Assembly: GCA_947632575.1 (NCBI GenBank)
Contig: CANRPV010000008.1
Span: 1-20,504 of the forward strand
Origin: an uncultured Eggerthellaceae bacterium
Lineage (GTDB): Bacteria; Actinomycetota; Coriobacteriia; Coriobacteriales; Eggerthellaceae
Direction: 5' to 3'
DNA: 20,504 bases
Shown here: piece by piece, positions 7,010 to 16,124 of the stretch
Position numbering within the stretch: the stretch's first letter is position 1
How the letters are laid out: each line of letters starts with the position of its first letter
Notes under the pieces: generated by a model
Database searches by the model: none
Told to the model about the DNA's origin: nothing
Seen by the model: the letters and a program-made list of their open reading frames with translations, nothing else
Made by a program: the position numbers and the translations under genes

Positions 7010-7063
7010 GTCAGACGCAGGTAAGCCAGGCGCAGGTCAAGCGCGGATGAATGACAACCCGTA

Positions 7064-8842
7064 TTAGAGCAGGCGCAGATTCACTTCTTTGAGCTGACGT
7101 CCCGTGATGGCACTCGGCGCGCCGGTCATGGGGTCTGAGGCGCTCGAGGTCTTCGGAAACGCGATGACGTCGCGAATGGACGACTTCCCCGCCAGCAGCA
7201 TGACCAGACGGTCAAGTCCTAAAGCGATGCCACCATGGGGAGGCGCACCGAGCTCCAAGGCCTGAATGAGGTGACCAAACTTCTCGTCGATCTCCTCGTC
7301 GCTGAGACCCACGATGCGCAGCACGCGTCGCTGTTCTTCGGCGTTATGGATACGGATGGTGCCACCGCCTACCTCAAATCCATCCATGACCAGGTCATAG
7401 GAATAGCTTCCGCAAGCCAGCGGATCGCTTTCCATGATGTCGAGATCCTCATCCAACACATGGGTGAACGGATGATGCTCGGCGGTGTATTTCTTTTCCT
7501 CCTCGTCATAACGGAACATCGGGAAATTCACGACCCACAGCAGGCTATGACCCTCGCGAGGAATATTCAAAAGCTCGGCCATGCGCAAACGGAGCGCGGA
7601 AAGCACGGCGTTGGCCACATCCGGCTTATCGGCGGCGAAAAGTAGTAGGTCGCCCGGCTCAACATCCATCGCGTCCTTCAAAGCGGAGAACTCCTCCTCG
7701 CTGAAGAACTTGATGATGGGGCTTTTCTCCTGGCCATCGGTGGTAAATGCGATCCAAGCCATACCCTTGGCGCCGTTTTCAGCAGCCACCTCGGCCAGCT
7801 TCTCCACATCACCGCGGCTCCAATCGCCGGCGCCCTTGGCGTTGATGGCTTTCACCACGCCGCCGTTTTGCACGGCGCCGGAAAAGACCTTGAATCCCGA
7901 ATTCCCGACGATCGAGCTAATATCCACAAGCTCCATGCCAAAACGCGTATCGGGGCGATCGCAACCATAACGATCCATGGCCTCGGCGTAGCTCATACGC
8001 TTGAGAGGAAACGCCACTTCAACGCCCACCGCAGACAGGGTCTCCGCCATCACGTCATCCATCATCCGAATGACATCATCGCCCTGGACAAAGCTCATCT
8101 CGATGTCCACCTGGGTAAATTCCGGTTGACGATCAGCACGAAGATCCTCGTCGCGGAAGCAGCGGGCGATCTGGTAGTAGCGCTCCACGCCGGCCACCAT
8201 GAGCATCTGCTTGAATTGCTGAGGACTTTGGGGCAGTGCGTAGAACTTACCGGGATTGGGTCTTGAGGGCACGATGTAGTCCCGCGCTCCCTCAGGAGTG
8301 GAGTTAGCCAAGATAGGAGTTTCGATCTCCAAAAATCCGCGCTTGTTGAGAGCGGCGCGCAGAGCTTGCACCACCTGATGACGCAGTTTCAGCGCGGCGA
8401 GCACCTCAGGCCTGCGGATGTCGAGATAACGCAAGCGCATACGGGTGGTCTCATCGGTCTCGATACCGTCTTCGATCGCGAAGGGAGGCGTCTGGGAGGT
8501 ATTGAGCACCTCGAGGCTGTCGGCGAGCACTTCGATCTCGCCCGTCGCCATATTCGGATTGATCGCATCCTCGGAGCGGCGACGCACCTTACCAGAGACC
8601 TTTAAAACGTATTCGCGACCCACATGCTCGGCTTTGGCGAAGTCTTCCGCGCTCACGCAGTCAGGATCTACGACGATTTGGGTGTAACCGTCCCGATCCC
8701 TTAGGTCGATGAAAATCAGACCGCCATGGTCGCGATTGTGCCATGCCCATCCGGTGAGGACTACCTCACGACCCTCGTCCTGGCCACGCAGCTCGCCAGC
8801 TGTCGCGGTATGCATGCAGTATTCGTTGATCAAATCACTCAT
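7064..8842 (-). CDS. aspS: Aspartyl-tRNA synthetase, probably non-discriminating (Asp/Asn)
   Basis: This 592-residue class II synthetase charges tRNA-Asp. It has the N-terminal OB-fold anticodon domain (GWAWHNRDHGGLIFIDLRDR, residues 31-50), flipping-loop and motif 1 region (about 168-190), QSPQQFKQ, motif 2 FRDEDLRADRQPEFTQVD (228-245), the bacterial GAD insertion, and motif 3 GGIALGLDRLVMLL near the end. His39-Gly40 occupies the position where discriminating bacterial enzymes usually have Leu. His there is typical of enzymes that also make Asp-tRNA-Asn for GatCAB. The ATG has GAGGAAAG upstream. It follows hisS after 171 nt, which hold a TTGACG that could be a -35 box but no clear terminator. 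Confidence 0.97.
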   Translation of the reverse strand: MSDLINEYCMHTATAGELRGQDEGREVVLTGWAWHNRDHGGLIFIDLRDRDGYTQIVVDPDCVSAEDFAKAEHVGREYVLKVSGKVRRRSEDAINPNMATGEIEVLADSLEVLNTSQTPPFAIEDGIETDETTRMRLRYLDIRRPEVLAALKLRHQVVQALRAALNKRGFLEIETPILANSTPEGARDYIVPSRPNPGKFYALPQSPQQFKQMLMVAGVERYYQIARCFRDEDLRADRQPEFTQVDIEMSFVQGDDVIRMMDDVMAETLSAVGVEVAFPLKRMSYAEAMDRYGCDRPDTRFGMELVDISSIVGNSGFKVFSGAVQNGGVVKAINAKGAGDWSRGDVEKLAEVAAENGAKGMAWIAFTTDGQEKSPIIKFFSEEEFSALKDAMDVEPGDLLLFAADKPDVANAVLSALRLRMAELLNIPREGHSLLWVVNFPMFRYDEEEKKYTAEHHPFTHVLDEDLDIMESDPLACGSYSYDLVMDGFEVGGGTIRIHNAEEQRRVLRIVGLSDEEIDEKFGHLIQALELGAPPHGGIALGLDRLVMLLAGKSSIRDVIAFPKTSSASDPMTGAPSAITGRQLKEVNLRLL

Positions 8843-9013
8843 AACGTCTGTCTTTCCTCATATCCTTCTCGTTTCGAAGATCGTTGGGCTCATCTTGATC
8901 AAAAGATCGCCTGACCTATGACCTCACGCCTCATCGCACCTTCGAAAACGCCTTATCGTCAAAACCGGTTTATTGTACTTCACTTGGAGCGGCGAAGGTT
9001 CATGAAAGCTCGC

Positions 9014-10327
9014 TTAAAGCAATGCGTTTGTGAGCTCCGTCACCACCTCGTCGAGACCTATGGTGATCTCGTTATGAGTTCCCATATCCCTGAGCACGCA
9101 GCGTCCCTCGGCCAACTCATCAGGGCCTAAGATGATGACCCGCGCTGCGGACAGGCGATCCGCCAGCTTAAACTGGCTTTTCAGGCTTCGGTGCTGATGG
9201 TCTATCTCGGTCGAGATTAGCGAGCTGCGGCATCGCTCGGCAAGCTCGAACGCCTGCTCGCGCACCTCATCGTTGACGCAGGCGATGAAGACATCACAGC
9301 CCTGCTCGGGGGGCAAGGTGAATCCGGCAGCCTCTAAAGCCAGCTGGCAGCGCTCGTAGCCAAGGGCAAAGCCAAAACCGGGAGTCGGACGCCCCCCGAT
9401 CTCCTCCGCCAAACGATCGTAACGGCCACCGCCACCGATGGCGTTTTGACTACCAAGCCCTCCGTCCACCTGCACCTCGAACACGGTGCGCGTGTAGTAG
9501 TCCAGGCCGCGAACCAGCGTGAAGTCTTCCTTGTATTCGATACCAGCCCGATCGAGCAACGCCTTGACCGTCTCATAATGCGCCACGCAGTCCTCGCAGA
9601 GATAGTCGGTGATAGCCGGCGCCTTCTCCATCAGAGCCGCGCAATTGGGATCTTTACAGTCAAAAGCCCGAAGCGGATTGGTATGGGCGCGTTCCTGACA
9701 GGTGTGGCAGAACTCGTCGTGGTGCTCCTGCAAATACTGAGCGATTACATCCCGATAGGCCGGACGACAGTGATCGCAACCCATGGAGTTGATCAGAAGC
9801 ACCATGGACGACCTCGGGATGCCCAATCGATCGAAGAAATGCATGAGCATGATGATCGCCTCGGCATCGATGGTGGGCTCCTCAGAGCCTAAGCACTCGA
9901 CACCTACCTGGTTAAACTGGCGCTGTCGTCCCTTTTGGACGTTTTCCGCTCGAAACATGGGTCCCGCGTAAAGCAACTTCGCGGGAGGCGCACCTTGAGG
10001 CACCAAATCGTGCTGCACCACTGCGCGAACCACGCCCGCCGTGCCCTCCGGCCGAAGCGCGAGGCGGCTCTTCGCCTTCACCTCTCTGCCTTCGATGAGG
10101 CTTTTCATGTTCTCTCCCGAGAGGGCCTCGAACATCTCCTTGTTCACCACGTCGGTCGCCTGTCCGATACCACGCACGAACAATTCCGCCGTCTCGATGA
10201 TGGGCGTCTCTATGAGCCGGTAACCATAGACTCCGAAGACTTCCCTCGCGAGAGACTGAAAGTCTTGCCAGTTGGCAGCCTCGACGGGCAGCAGGTCTTT
10301 GGTTCCCTTGGGTGCTTGAATGGCCAT
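9014..10327 (-). CDS. hisS: Histidyl-tRNA synthetase
   Basis: This 437-residue class II enzyme charges tRNA-His. It starts MAIQAPKGTKDLLP. Signatures include RPEGTAG (92-98), motif 2 FRAENVQKGRQRQFNQ (125-140; most relatives have an ERP where this has ENV), histidine motif LVRGLDYYT (271-279), GGGGRYD (298-304) and motif 3 GFGFALGYER (317-326), followed by the C-terminal anticodon-binding domain. The insertion domain has four cysteine pairs (184/187, 207/210, 224/229, 244/247), suggesting metal binding, a pattern also known from clostridial HisRS. The start has GAAGGAAG as ribosome-binding site. hisS-aspS adjacency is common. A TACAAT -10-like box lies 46 nt upstream. Confidence 0.97.
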   Translation of the reverse strand: MAIQAPKGTKDLLPVEAANWQDFQSLAREVFGVYGYRLIETPIIETAELFVRGIGQATDVVNKEMFEALSGENMKSLIEGREVKAKSRLALRPEGTAGVVRAVVQHDLVPQGAPPAKLLYAGPMFRAENVQKGRQRQFNQVGVECLGSEEPTIDAEAIIMLMHFFDRLGIPRSSMVLLINSMGCDHCRPAYRDVIAQYLQEHHDEFCHTCQERAHTNPLRAFDCKDPNCAALMEKAPAITDYLCEDCVAHYETVKALLDRAGIEYKEDFTLVRGLDYYTRTVFEVQVDGGLGSQNAIGGGGRYDRLAEEIGGRPTPGFGFALGYERCQLALEAAGFTLPPEQGCDVFIACVNDEVREQAFELAERCRSSLISTEIDHQHRSLKSQFKLADRLSAARVIILGPDELAEGRCVLRDMGTHNEITIGLDEVVTELTNALL

Positions 10328-10372
10328 GAGCTTCCTTCAAAGTACAGAAGATGGACAAGGATCAATTGGACT

Positions 10373-10378
10373 ATTGTA
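10373..10378 (-). promoter_or_regulatory. Possible -10 box upstream of hisS
   Basis: TACAAT lies in the 65-nt gap between the TPR gene and hisS. No convincing -35 or TG extension accompanies it, so transcription from the upstream leu/TPR operon is equally possible. Confidence 0.3.
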
Positions 10379-10392
10379 GCGCAGCTTTTGAC

Positions 10393-13161
10393 TTAACTTC
10401 CCAGCAGGGCCTCGATGCGCGGGTCCTCCAAAGACCGAAGCACGTTGGCCGAGGCATCGTCGGGACGATGGATGAGGTAGAGCGCGAGCAGAGAGCGCCC
10501 CACGGCGAAAAGGTTTGCGTTGATGGAAGCTTCGATAGCCCGTTTAAGCTCATCAAGAGCCTCTTCGGTGGGAGCAAGCGGGATTCCGCTCAGCTTCAAA
10601 ACCTTGTCGATCTCATCCTTCTGGAAATAGTCGATGCCCTCCTCATGCATGAGCTCCCGAAGCTCAAGCGTGGCCTGGGCGGCATAGACCGGGGAAATCA
10701 TGATGGATTTGCAGTAGCAGGCTAAACCCTCTCGGGCTCGCCCCGCCTTCCACATCACGTAGGCCAACTGGTAGTAAGCCATCGCGATCTCCTCGGGGGC
10801 GAGGGTGAACTCAAGGCAACGTATGAGCAGGTCACTTGCGGATTCGAGATCCCCCACCAACATATAGGCTCGGGCGCAGCGCCGATAAGCCACCGAAAAC
10901 GTGGGGGCAATCTCGATGCAGCGCTTCCCATAGGAAACGGCCATCTCCGATTGCGTGAACGATTCGTCGAGCAGATTAAGCGCCTCGAGATAGCACATAA
11001 GCAGCGTTGGGGGCACCAGTTCCACCGTCCGCCCCTCGTCGGTGCTATGGAGGTTGTAGCTCAATCGTGCCGCGTAGGTATCAAACACCCGATGCACCAC
11101 CTCGCTCGTGTCCACGTAGCGTCCGCTGGCTTCAGCTTGAGCGATGGCCTCGGAGAGTATGGCGGCAGCGGCCTGGGCATCCTGCGGAGCCACATCCCGA
11201 GCACGACTAAGCGCCTGAGCGTAGGGATCCTCTCCCAAAAACACGCGGGTCACTTCCCTGCGATCCTGCGCATCGAGACTTCCTTGGGTGAGCGCCGTCA
11301 TCAAATTGGTGCAGCCCTCATAGACCAAGGCGTTACTTGTGGCGTTTTGCTCCTCACGAAGTATGCGGATCGCGTCTTGAGTCGAATCCGCGTCGACCAG
11401 CTTCTCGGCGATGCGATCGGCCACATGGCGAGGCCGAGCGTTGTAATCGATGCGCACATCACGGGCATTACGAGCCCCTAAAGCACTTTGATAGGGCGGT
11501 TCCAGCTCATGGCCCACCAGCTCAGGCGCTCGCGAGCGATAGCGCTGCACGTCCCGGGAAACGATGGGCAGGAACGGATCGGCATAGTGATCCTTGTCGA
11601 GACTGGGCTCGAAAGCCTCAAGAAAAGCGACGGGATTTTCAAGGGTGAGACGGCGATAGGCGCCGTGATTGCAAAACTCGTTACGCGTGAAGACAACCTG
11701 ATAGAACAGGCGACCCTCATCCTCGTTGAAGTCCTCGAAGGGCCGAGCTGTCACCATCACCTCATCGATTGCCCGCCCCGACCTAAAGGCGGCAGCCGCG
11801 AGCAAGACCCCCAGTTGAATGGCATAGGAAAACGCATCGGCACGCCGATCCTCAAGACTGCGATCTATCCACGCCCCTCTATCCCGATCGAAACGCTGAG
11901 CAGGCATCATGGCCTCGTCGGGAGCCCTCAGAAAGAAGGCCACGACGCCGGGCAAAATCTCGGTCACCGGTTCCTGATTTTTACTGCGAGCCTGCTCGGA
12001 GCGCGGATCGGCCACATCGCTGTGATAGGTGGCCTGATAACGATACGGCAGCCGCAACGTCTCCATGGCACGCCCAATGCCAAGCCTCACACCCCACTCC
12101 CCCGCGGGCACCGGCGACGCGGCATCAGCGGGATCTTCGGCGTGTTGAGCTTGCTCGATCACTGACTTGCGTATGATTTCATCCAGATAGACGCACTCTT
12201 CCTCAGAGGCGCTTGATTCTCTTCCCTCAAGCAGCTCCGTGAGAAGCAAAAAGCGATTCAGGGCCGATTCGATGGCCCAAACCTGGCGCTCCCCGATGCC
12301 CGAATTTTCGTTTTCGAGCGCCAGGTAGAACGTATTCGCGTAACGTTTGGTTCGAATGAGTCGAAGAGGGCCTTTCTCTTCCTCGCCCTCGGGAGCCCAA
12401 AGCCAAGCATTGCAGAGCCGCTCGGTAAAACCCGCCTCCTCGAGCCACCGCGCCAACAACCTGGCAGCCGCCGGCGGCCGAAGAGCCGGGTCGGCATCGG
12501 CGCGTTCGATCAGAAGCTTGATGGCTCTCAAGCCCCTCAACACGTTGGTAGCTCCCAAAAGATCTCGAATGGTGCCAAGCCCGCTTGAAGGCACAGGGAT
12601 GCCGGTGATGCTGGGACGATAGATGCAGGCGAGATAAACGCGAGCCATGATATCCACGTAAGACAGATCGCGACCGAATTCGCCGAAGTCATACCAGCTA
12701 TTGAACACCTCGAAGTCCTTGCCGTCTGAGCGGAAATCCGCCACATGATAGGGCTCGCCCTCGGCGTTTCTCGCCAGAAACCATCCTTGAGGACAATCAG
12801 CCACCGATAGTCCCTCGTCGACCCCATACTGTGCGCTGGCCATGGCCAAATCAGGCTCTCGCGCAGGAGGAGCCTTAAGCGGTCGGTCCGTGGTGAAGGC
12901 GCGACCGAACCGATCGAGGTAGGCGATGATTCGCACCTCGCTATTATCGGGACCTAAGAACTCGACGATGTAGTGGTCGTCTTTATGGGGCGCCTCAAAA
13001 GCTCCCCCTATCCAGCCAAAACGAACATCCTCGCCTATGGCGGCGCCATGGATGAGGCTGTCGGAGGGAGCAAAAGGCATTACCGCCTTAGGCAGAATTC
13101 GTCGAGACGAAAACAGCCCGCTCAAACGGCGGATGGAGTAGACCTGAGGTCCGCCTGGCAT
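10393..13161 (-). CDS. Large TPR-containing protein of unknown function, coupled to leuB
   Basis: I do not recognise a family for most of this 922-residue protein. It has no signal peptide or membrane segment and looks cytoplasmic. Residues about 30-110 are beta-rich (FGWIGGAFEAPHKDDHYIVEFLG). The middle is mixed, with LFYQVVFTRNEFCNHGAYRRL. The C-terminal part, about 737-830, contains roughly three tetratricopeptide repeats (YGKRCIEIAPTFSVAYRRCARAYM, then LEFTLAPEEIAMAYYQLAYVMWKAGRAREGL split over two units). These imply protein-protein scaffolding. The first ATG is 4 nt after the leuB stop, so it is probably translated by coupling. An internal Met28 (13080) with AAGGCGG close by is an alternative start. 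Codon use and composition resemble the neighbours. A role in leucine metabolism is suggested only by position. Confidence 0.85.
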   Translation of the reverse strand: MPGGPQVYSIRRLSGLFSSRRILPKAVMPFAPSDSLIHGAAIGEDVRFGWIGGAFEAPHKDDHYIVEFLGPDNSEVRIIAYLDRFGRAFTTDRPLKAPPAREPDLAMASAQYGVDEGLSVADCPQGWFLARNAEGEPYHVADFRSDGKDFEVFNSWYDFGEFGRDLSYVDIMARVYLACIYRPSITGIPVPSSGLGTIRDLLGATNVLRGLRAIKLLIERADADPALRPPAAARLLARWLEEAGFTERLCNAWLWAPEGEEEKGPLRLIRTKRYANTFYLALENENSGIGERQVWAIESALNRFLLLTELLEGRESSASEEECVYLDEIIRKSVIEQAQHAEDPADAASPVPAGEWGVRLGIGRAMETLRLPYRYQATYHSDVADPRSEQARSKNQEPVTEILPGVVAFFLRAPDEAMMPAQRFDRDRGAWIDRSLEDRRADAFSYAIQLGVLLAAAAFRSGRAIDEVMVTARPFEDFNEDEGRLFYQVVFTRNEFCNHGAYRRLTLENPVAFLEAFEPSLDKDHYADPFLPIVSRDVQRYRSRAPELVGHELEPPYQSALGARNARDVRIDYNARPRHVADRIAEKLVDADSTQDAIRILREEQNATSNALVYEGCTNLMTALTQGSLDAQDRREVTRVFLGEDPYAQALSRARDVAPQDAQAAAAILSEAIAQAEASGRYVDTSEVVHRVFDTYAARLSYNLHSTDEGRTVELVPPTLLMCYLEALNLLDESFTQSEMAVSYGKRCIEIAPTFSVAYRRCARAYMLVGDLESASDLLIRCLEFTLAPEEIAMAYYQLAYVMWKAGRAREGLACYCKSIMISPVYAAQATLELRELMHEEGIDYFQKDEIDKVLKLSGIPLAPTEEALDELKRAIEASINANLFAVGRSLLALYLIHRPDDASANVLRSLEDPRIEALLGS

Positions 13162-13165
13162 GAAA

Positions 13166-14269
13166 TCACAGGCGCTCTACGATCAGATCGCCCATTTGAT
13201 CGGTTCCGACACGGTGATCAGCCGGCGTATCGGCATCCGCAATGTCCCCGGTGCGCCAGCCCTCGGCGAGAACCGCCGCGACCGCTTGATGGATCGCATC
13301 GGCGGCCTGCGCCTCGTCGAGGCTGTAGCGAAGCATCATCTCCACCGAAAGGATCTGAGCCAAAGGATTGGCGATGCCGAGACCCGCGATATCGGGAGCC
13401 GAGCCGTGGCTTGGCTCGTAGAGGGCCACGCCGTCGCCCAAGCTGGCGCTCGCAAGCATGCCTAAAGACCCCGAGAGCATGGAAGCCTCATCGGAAAGGA
13501 TATCGCCGAAGGTATTTTCGGTGACGATCACGTCAAATTGGCCGGGATTATGCACGAGCTGCATGGCGGTGTTGTCTACCAGCATGTCGAAAAGCTCTAC
13601 CGACGGATAATCGGAGGCGATGTCGTGAACGATCTCTCTCCACATGCGGCTGGTCTCGAGCACGTTGGCCTTATCCACCGAATGCAGACGTCCCCGGCGT
13701 TTCTCAGCCGTCTCGAATGCATGGCGAGCGATGCGCTCGATCTCGTATTCCCGATATTCCAAGGTGTCATAGGCACGCTGACCCTTCGCACCGTCAGGAC
13801 CCGATCCATCCTCATCGTAGAAGCGCTCGCGCATGCCGAAATACAGACCGCCGGTCAGCTCGCGGACGATCATGAGATCGACGCCTTCGATGATCTCCGG
13901 CTTGAGCGGCGATGCCGCCGCCAGAGCGTCGAAAACGGTGACCGGACGAAGATTCGCGTAGAGACCCAACTCCTTACGAATGCGAAGCAATCCCTGCTCA
14001 GGGCGGGGTTGATTCGGGTCGGTGCTATCCCACTTGGGACCGCCAACAGCACCTAGCAGCACCGCATCGGAGTGGCGCGCCGCCTCAAGGGAAGCCTCGG
14101 GGAGCGGCTGGCCGGTGGCGTCGATGGCGCAACCACCGATAAGCTGCTTGTCGTATTCAAAACCGATATCAAAGCGCCGAGCAAGCGCATCCAACACCTT
14201 GCAGGCCTGAGCCATGATCTCAGGGCCAATGCCGTCACCTGGCAAAAGACAAATCTTGTAGGTCTTCAT
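13166..14269 (-). CDS. leuB: 3-isopropylmalate dehydrogenase
   Basis: LeuB oxidatively decarboxylates 3-isopropylmalate to 2-ketoisocaproate, the last pathway-specific step to leucine, using NAD+. The 367-residue product begins MKTYKICLLPGDGIGPEIM; the longer reading from 14308 adds 13 unrelated residues, and a GGGGAGG ribosome-binding site sits before ATG 14269. Family features are GAVGGPKWD, RPEQGLLRIRKELGLYANLRP with the substrate arginines, VRELTGGLYFG, DTLEYREYEIERIARHAF, DKANVLETSRMWRE, and the decarboxylating dehydrogenase signature NTFGDILSDEASMLSGSLGM. GSAPDIAG follows. The gene is intact. It lies 14 nt after leuD and 4 nt before the TPR gene. Confidence 0.98.
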   Translation of the reverse strand: MKTYKICLLPGDGIGPEIMAQACKVLDALARRFDIGFEYDKQLIGGCAIDATGQPLPEASLEAARHSDAVLLGAVGGPKWDSTDPNQPRPEQGLLRIRKELGLYANLRPVTVFDALAAASPLKPEIIEGVDLMIVRELTGGLYFGMRERFYDEDGSGPDGAKGQRAYDTLEYREYEIERIARHAFETAEKRRGRLHSVDKANVLETSRMWREIVHDIASDYPSVELFDMLVDNTAMQLVHNPGQFDVIVTENTFGDILSDEASMLSGSLGMLASASLGDGVALYEPSHGSAPDIAGLGIANPLAQILSVEMMLRYSLDEAQAADAIHQAVAAVLAEGWRTGDIADADTPADHRVGTDQMGDLIVERL

Positions 14270-14283
14270 GCAGACGCCTCCCC

Positions 14284-14778
14284 TTAGACGCTCAAACGCT
14301 TCTTCCAACGATTCACCAGGCCGCCTTCTTCGATGATCTCTCGAATAAAGGGCGGGAAAGGAGCCGCTTGATAGCTTTTCCCGGTCGTTTCATCGGTTAT
14401 GGTACCGGTATCGGCATCCACCGACACCTTATCGCCTTGATGAATACCATCAACGGCCTCAGGACACTCCATAATGGCAAGTCCCGTATTGATGGCATTT
14501 CGATAGAAGATGCGACTGAAGCTCTTTGCGATGACCACGTCGATGCCGGCAGCCTTGATGGCGATGGGAGCGTGCTCGCGGGACGAGCCGCAGCCAAAGT
14601 TCTCCTCAGCTACGAGAATATCGCCCGGCTGAACCTGGTGAACGAATTCGGTATCCAAATCCTCAAGACAATGCTTGGCCAGCTCATCCGGATCCGAGGT
14701 GTTGAGATAGCGGGCGGGAATGATCACATCCGTGTCGATGTCACGACCATAACGATGGGCTTTACCTTCAAACTTCAT
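14284..14778 (-). CDS. leuD: 3-isopropylmalate dehydratase, small subunit
   Basis: LeuD is the small (swivel) subunit that, with LeuC, isomerises 2- to 3-isopropylmalate. The 164-residue length and sequence match the short LeuD type related to archaeal LeuD/homoaconitase subunits: GRDIDTDVIIPARYL (11-25), EENFGCGSSREHAP (58-71), AKSFSRIFYRNAINTGL and the C-terminal REIIEEGGL. It is intact. A ribosome-binding site AAGGT precedes ATG 14778, 19 nt after leuC. Without a working LeuC it would have no partner, unless another copy exists elsewhere. Confidence 0.97.
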   Translation of the reverse strand: MKFEGKAHRYGRDIDTDVIIPARYLNTSDPDELAKHCLEDLDTEFVHQVQPGDILVAEENFGCGSSREHAPIAIKAAGIDVVIAKSFSRIFYRNAINTGLAIMECPEAVDGIHQGDKVSVDADTGTITDETTGKSYQAAPFPPFIREIIEEGGLVNRWKKRLSV

Positions 14779-14797
14779 AAGGTTCTACCTTCTTTCG

Positions 14798-16043
14798 TTA
14801 ATCCAGATCTTCCGGAAGACCGATATGGCCAAGCACAGCGCTTGCGGCAGCCACGGCCGGAGACGCTAAATAGACCTCTGAAGTCGGATCGCCCATGCGA
14901 CCGACGAAGTTGCGATTCGTGGTGGTAATGGCGCGCTCGCCAGCGGCGAGGATGCCCATATAACCACCAAGACAAGGACCGCAAGTGGGAGTCGACACGG
15001 CACAGTGAGCGTCGAGGAAGATATCCACTAGTCCCTCATCGATGCATTGGCGATAAACCTGCTGAGTCGCCGGAATGATGATGCAGCGCACATCGGGATG
15101 CACCACGCGGCCCTTCAAGACCTCGGCGGCGGCTCTCATGTCCGCCATCCGGCCATTCGTGCAGCTACCGATCACCGCTTGGTCGATCTTGACGTCGCGA
15201 GCCTCGGCGACCGGACGAGTGTTGGAGGGCAGATGCGGGAATGCCACCTGAGGCACGATGTCGGCGGCAGTACTGAGCGTCAGGATCAGAGTGATATTCG
15301 GTAGAGGGACGCTCCACTCGCCCATCAAGATAGGCGCGAGTGATGTCGTCCACCTCGATAAGACCCGCCTTGCCGCCAGCCTCGATGGCCATATTGGAGA
15401 TCGTCAAGCGCTCATCCATAGGCAGGCTGCGAATGGCGGAGCCGGTGAATTCCATGGCTTGGTACAGAGCTCCATCAACGCCGATCAGGCCGATGATATG
15501 CAAGATGATGTCCTTGCCGCTCACTCCCGGAGCCAACGCGCCCTCGATCTTGAACAGAATGGTTTCCGGCACCTTGAACCAGGCTTTGCCGGTAGCCATG
15601 CCAACGCCGGCATCGGTGGAACCAACACCGGTCGAAAATGCTCCGAGTGCGCCATAGGTGCAGGTGTGACTATCGGCCCCGATGATCAAATCCCCGGCGC
15701 CAACCACGCCTTGTTCCGGCAGCAGCGCATGCTCGATGCCCATGCAGCCTACCTCGTAATAGTGGGTGATGGACTGCTCACGGGCGAAGTCGCGCACGAT
15801 CTTAGCCTGCTCGGCGCTCTTTATATCTTTGTTGGGCACATAGTGGTCAGGTACCAACACCACTCGATCGGGATCAAAAACGCGCCCGTTAATCTCACGG
15901 ACGGTCTTGATGGCGATAGGTGCGGTGATATCGTTGGCAAGGACGATGTCCAGATCGCATTCGATGAGTTGACCAGGCACAACCTCGTCAAGTCCCGCAT
16001 GGGCCGCAAGGATTTTCTCCGCCATAGTCATAGGACGTGCCAT
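14798..16043 (-). pseudogene. leuC: 3-isopropylmalate dehydratase large subunit, frameshifted (apparent 20-bp deletion)
   Basis: LeuC carries the 4Fe-4S cluster of isopropylmalate isomerase. Here it is split over two frames. The N-terminal part (ATG 16043, ribosome-binding site AAAGGAAG) reads from MARPMTMAEKILAAHAGL through GADSHTCTYGALGAFSTG to TEYHSDPDAQY, then runs out of frame to a stop at 15165. The C-terminal part resumes in another frame as LSTAADIVPQVAFPHLPSN, through IGSCTNGR and STPTCGPCLGGYMG, to the stop at 14798. The cluster cysteines (SCTNGR; TCGPC) all lie after the break, so the truncated product should be inactive. The 1246-nt gene plus 20 nt is exactly 422 codons, a normal size for this short LeuC type. 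The break lies at 15270-15281. It could be a real mutation or a sequencing/assembly error. Confidence 0.9.
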
Positions 16044-16082
16044 AGCTATCTTCCTTTCAACCATTCAAGAACGCGCATCAAA

Positions 16083-16098
16083 GGGGCAAGGCTGCCCC
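16083..16098. promoter_or_regulatory. GC-rich palindrome in the leuC leader
   Basis: GGGGCA and TGCCCC form a perfect 6-bp inverted repeat with a 4-nt spacer. It lies between the predicted start site (about 16107) and the leuC ATG. On the minus strand it is followed only by TTTG, so it is a weak terminator at best; an operator is the alternative. Confidence 0.45.
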
Positions 16099-16113
16099 GA
16101 CGCAAGTCATATC

Positions 16114-16122
16114 ATTGTACCA
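16114..16122 (-). promoter_or_regulatory. Extended -10 promoter for the leuC-leuD-leuB-TPR operon
   Basis: TGGTACAAT (TGN plus TACAAT) lies in the 122-nt gap between the PG-binding gene and leuC. No good -35 is visible, which is usual for extended -10 promoters. The predicted leader is about 64 nt, too short for a leader peptide; no run of Leu codons or T-box is seen. Confidence 0.5.
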
Positions 16123-16124
16123 CC

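Noticed and set aside
7012..7042. Imperfect 15-bp direct repeat between the serine hydrolase and aspS ends
   Set aside because: Only two units with mismatches and no hairpin; nothing supports a terminator or site.
8843..9013. Possible RNA gene or riboswitch between hisS and aspS
   Set aside because: Only short palindromes (AAACCGGTTT, TTGATCAA) and a lone TTGACG are seen; no known fold.
9663..9782. Cysteine-pair insertion in HisRS as a novel domain
   Set aside because: Similar cysteine pairs are known in clostridial-type HisRS, so it is a family variant.
11488..12165. 225-codon plus-strand frame opposite the TPR gene
   Set aside because: The minus-strand frame is longer, has TPRs and operon context; this one has no features.
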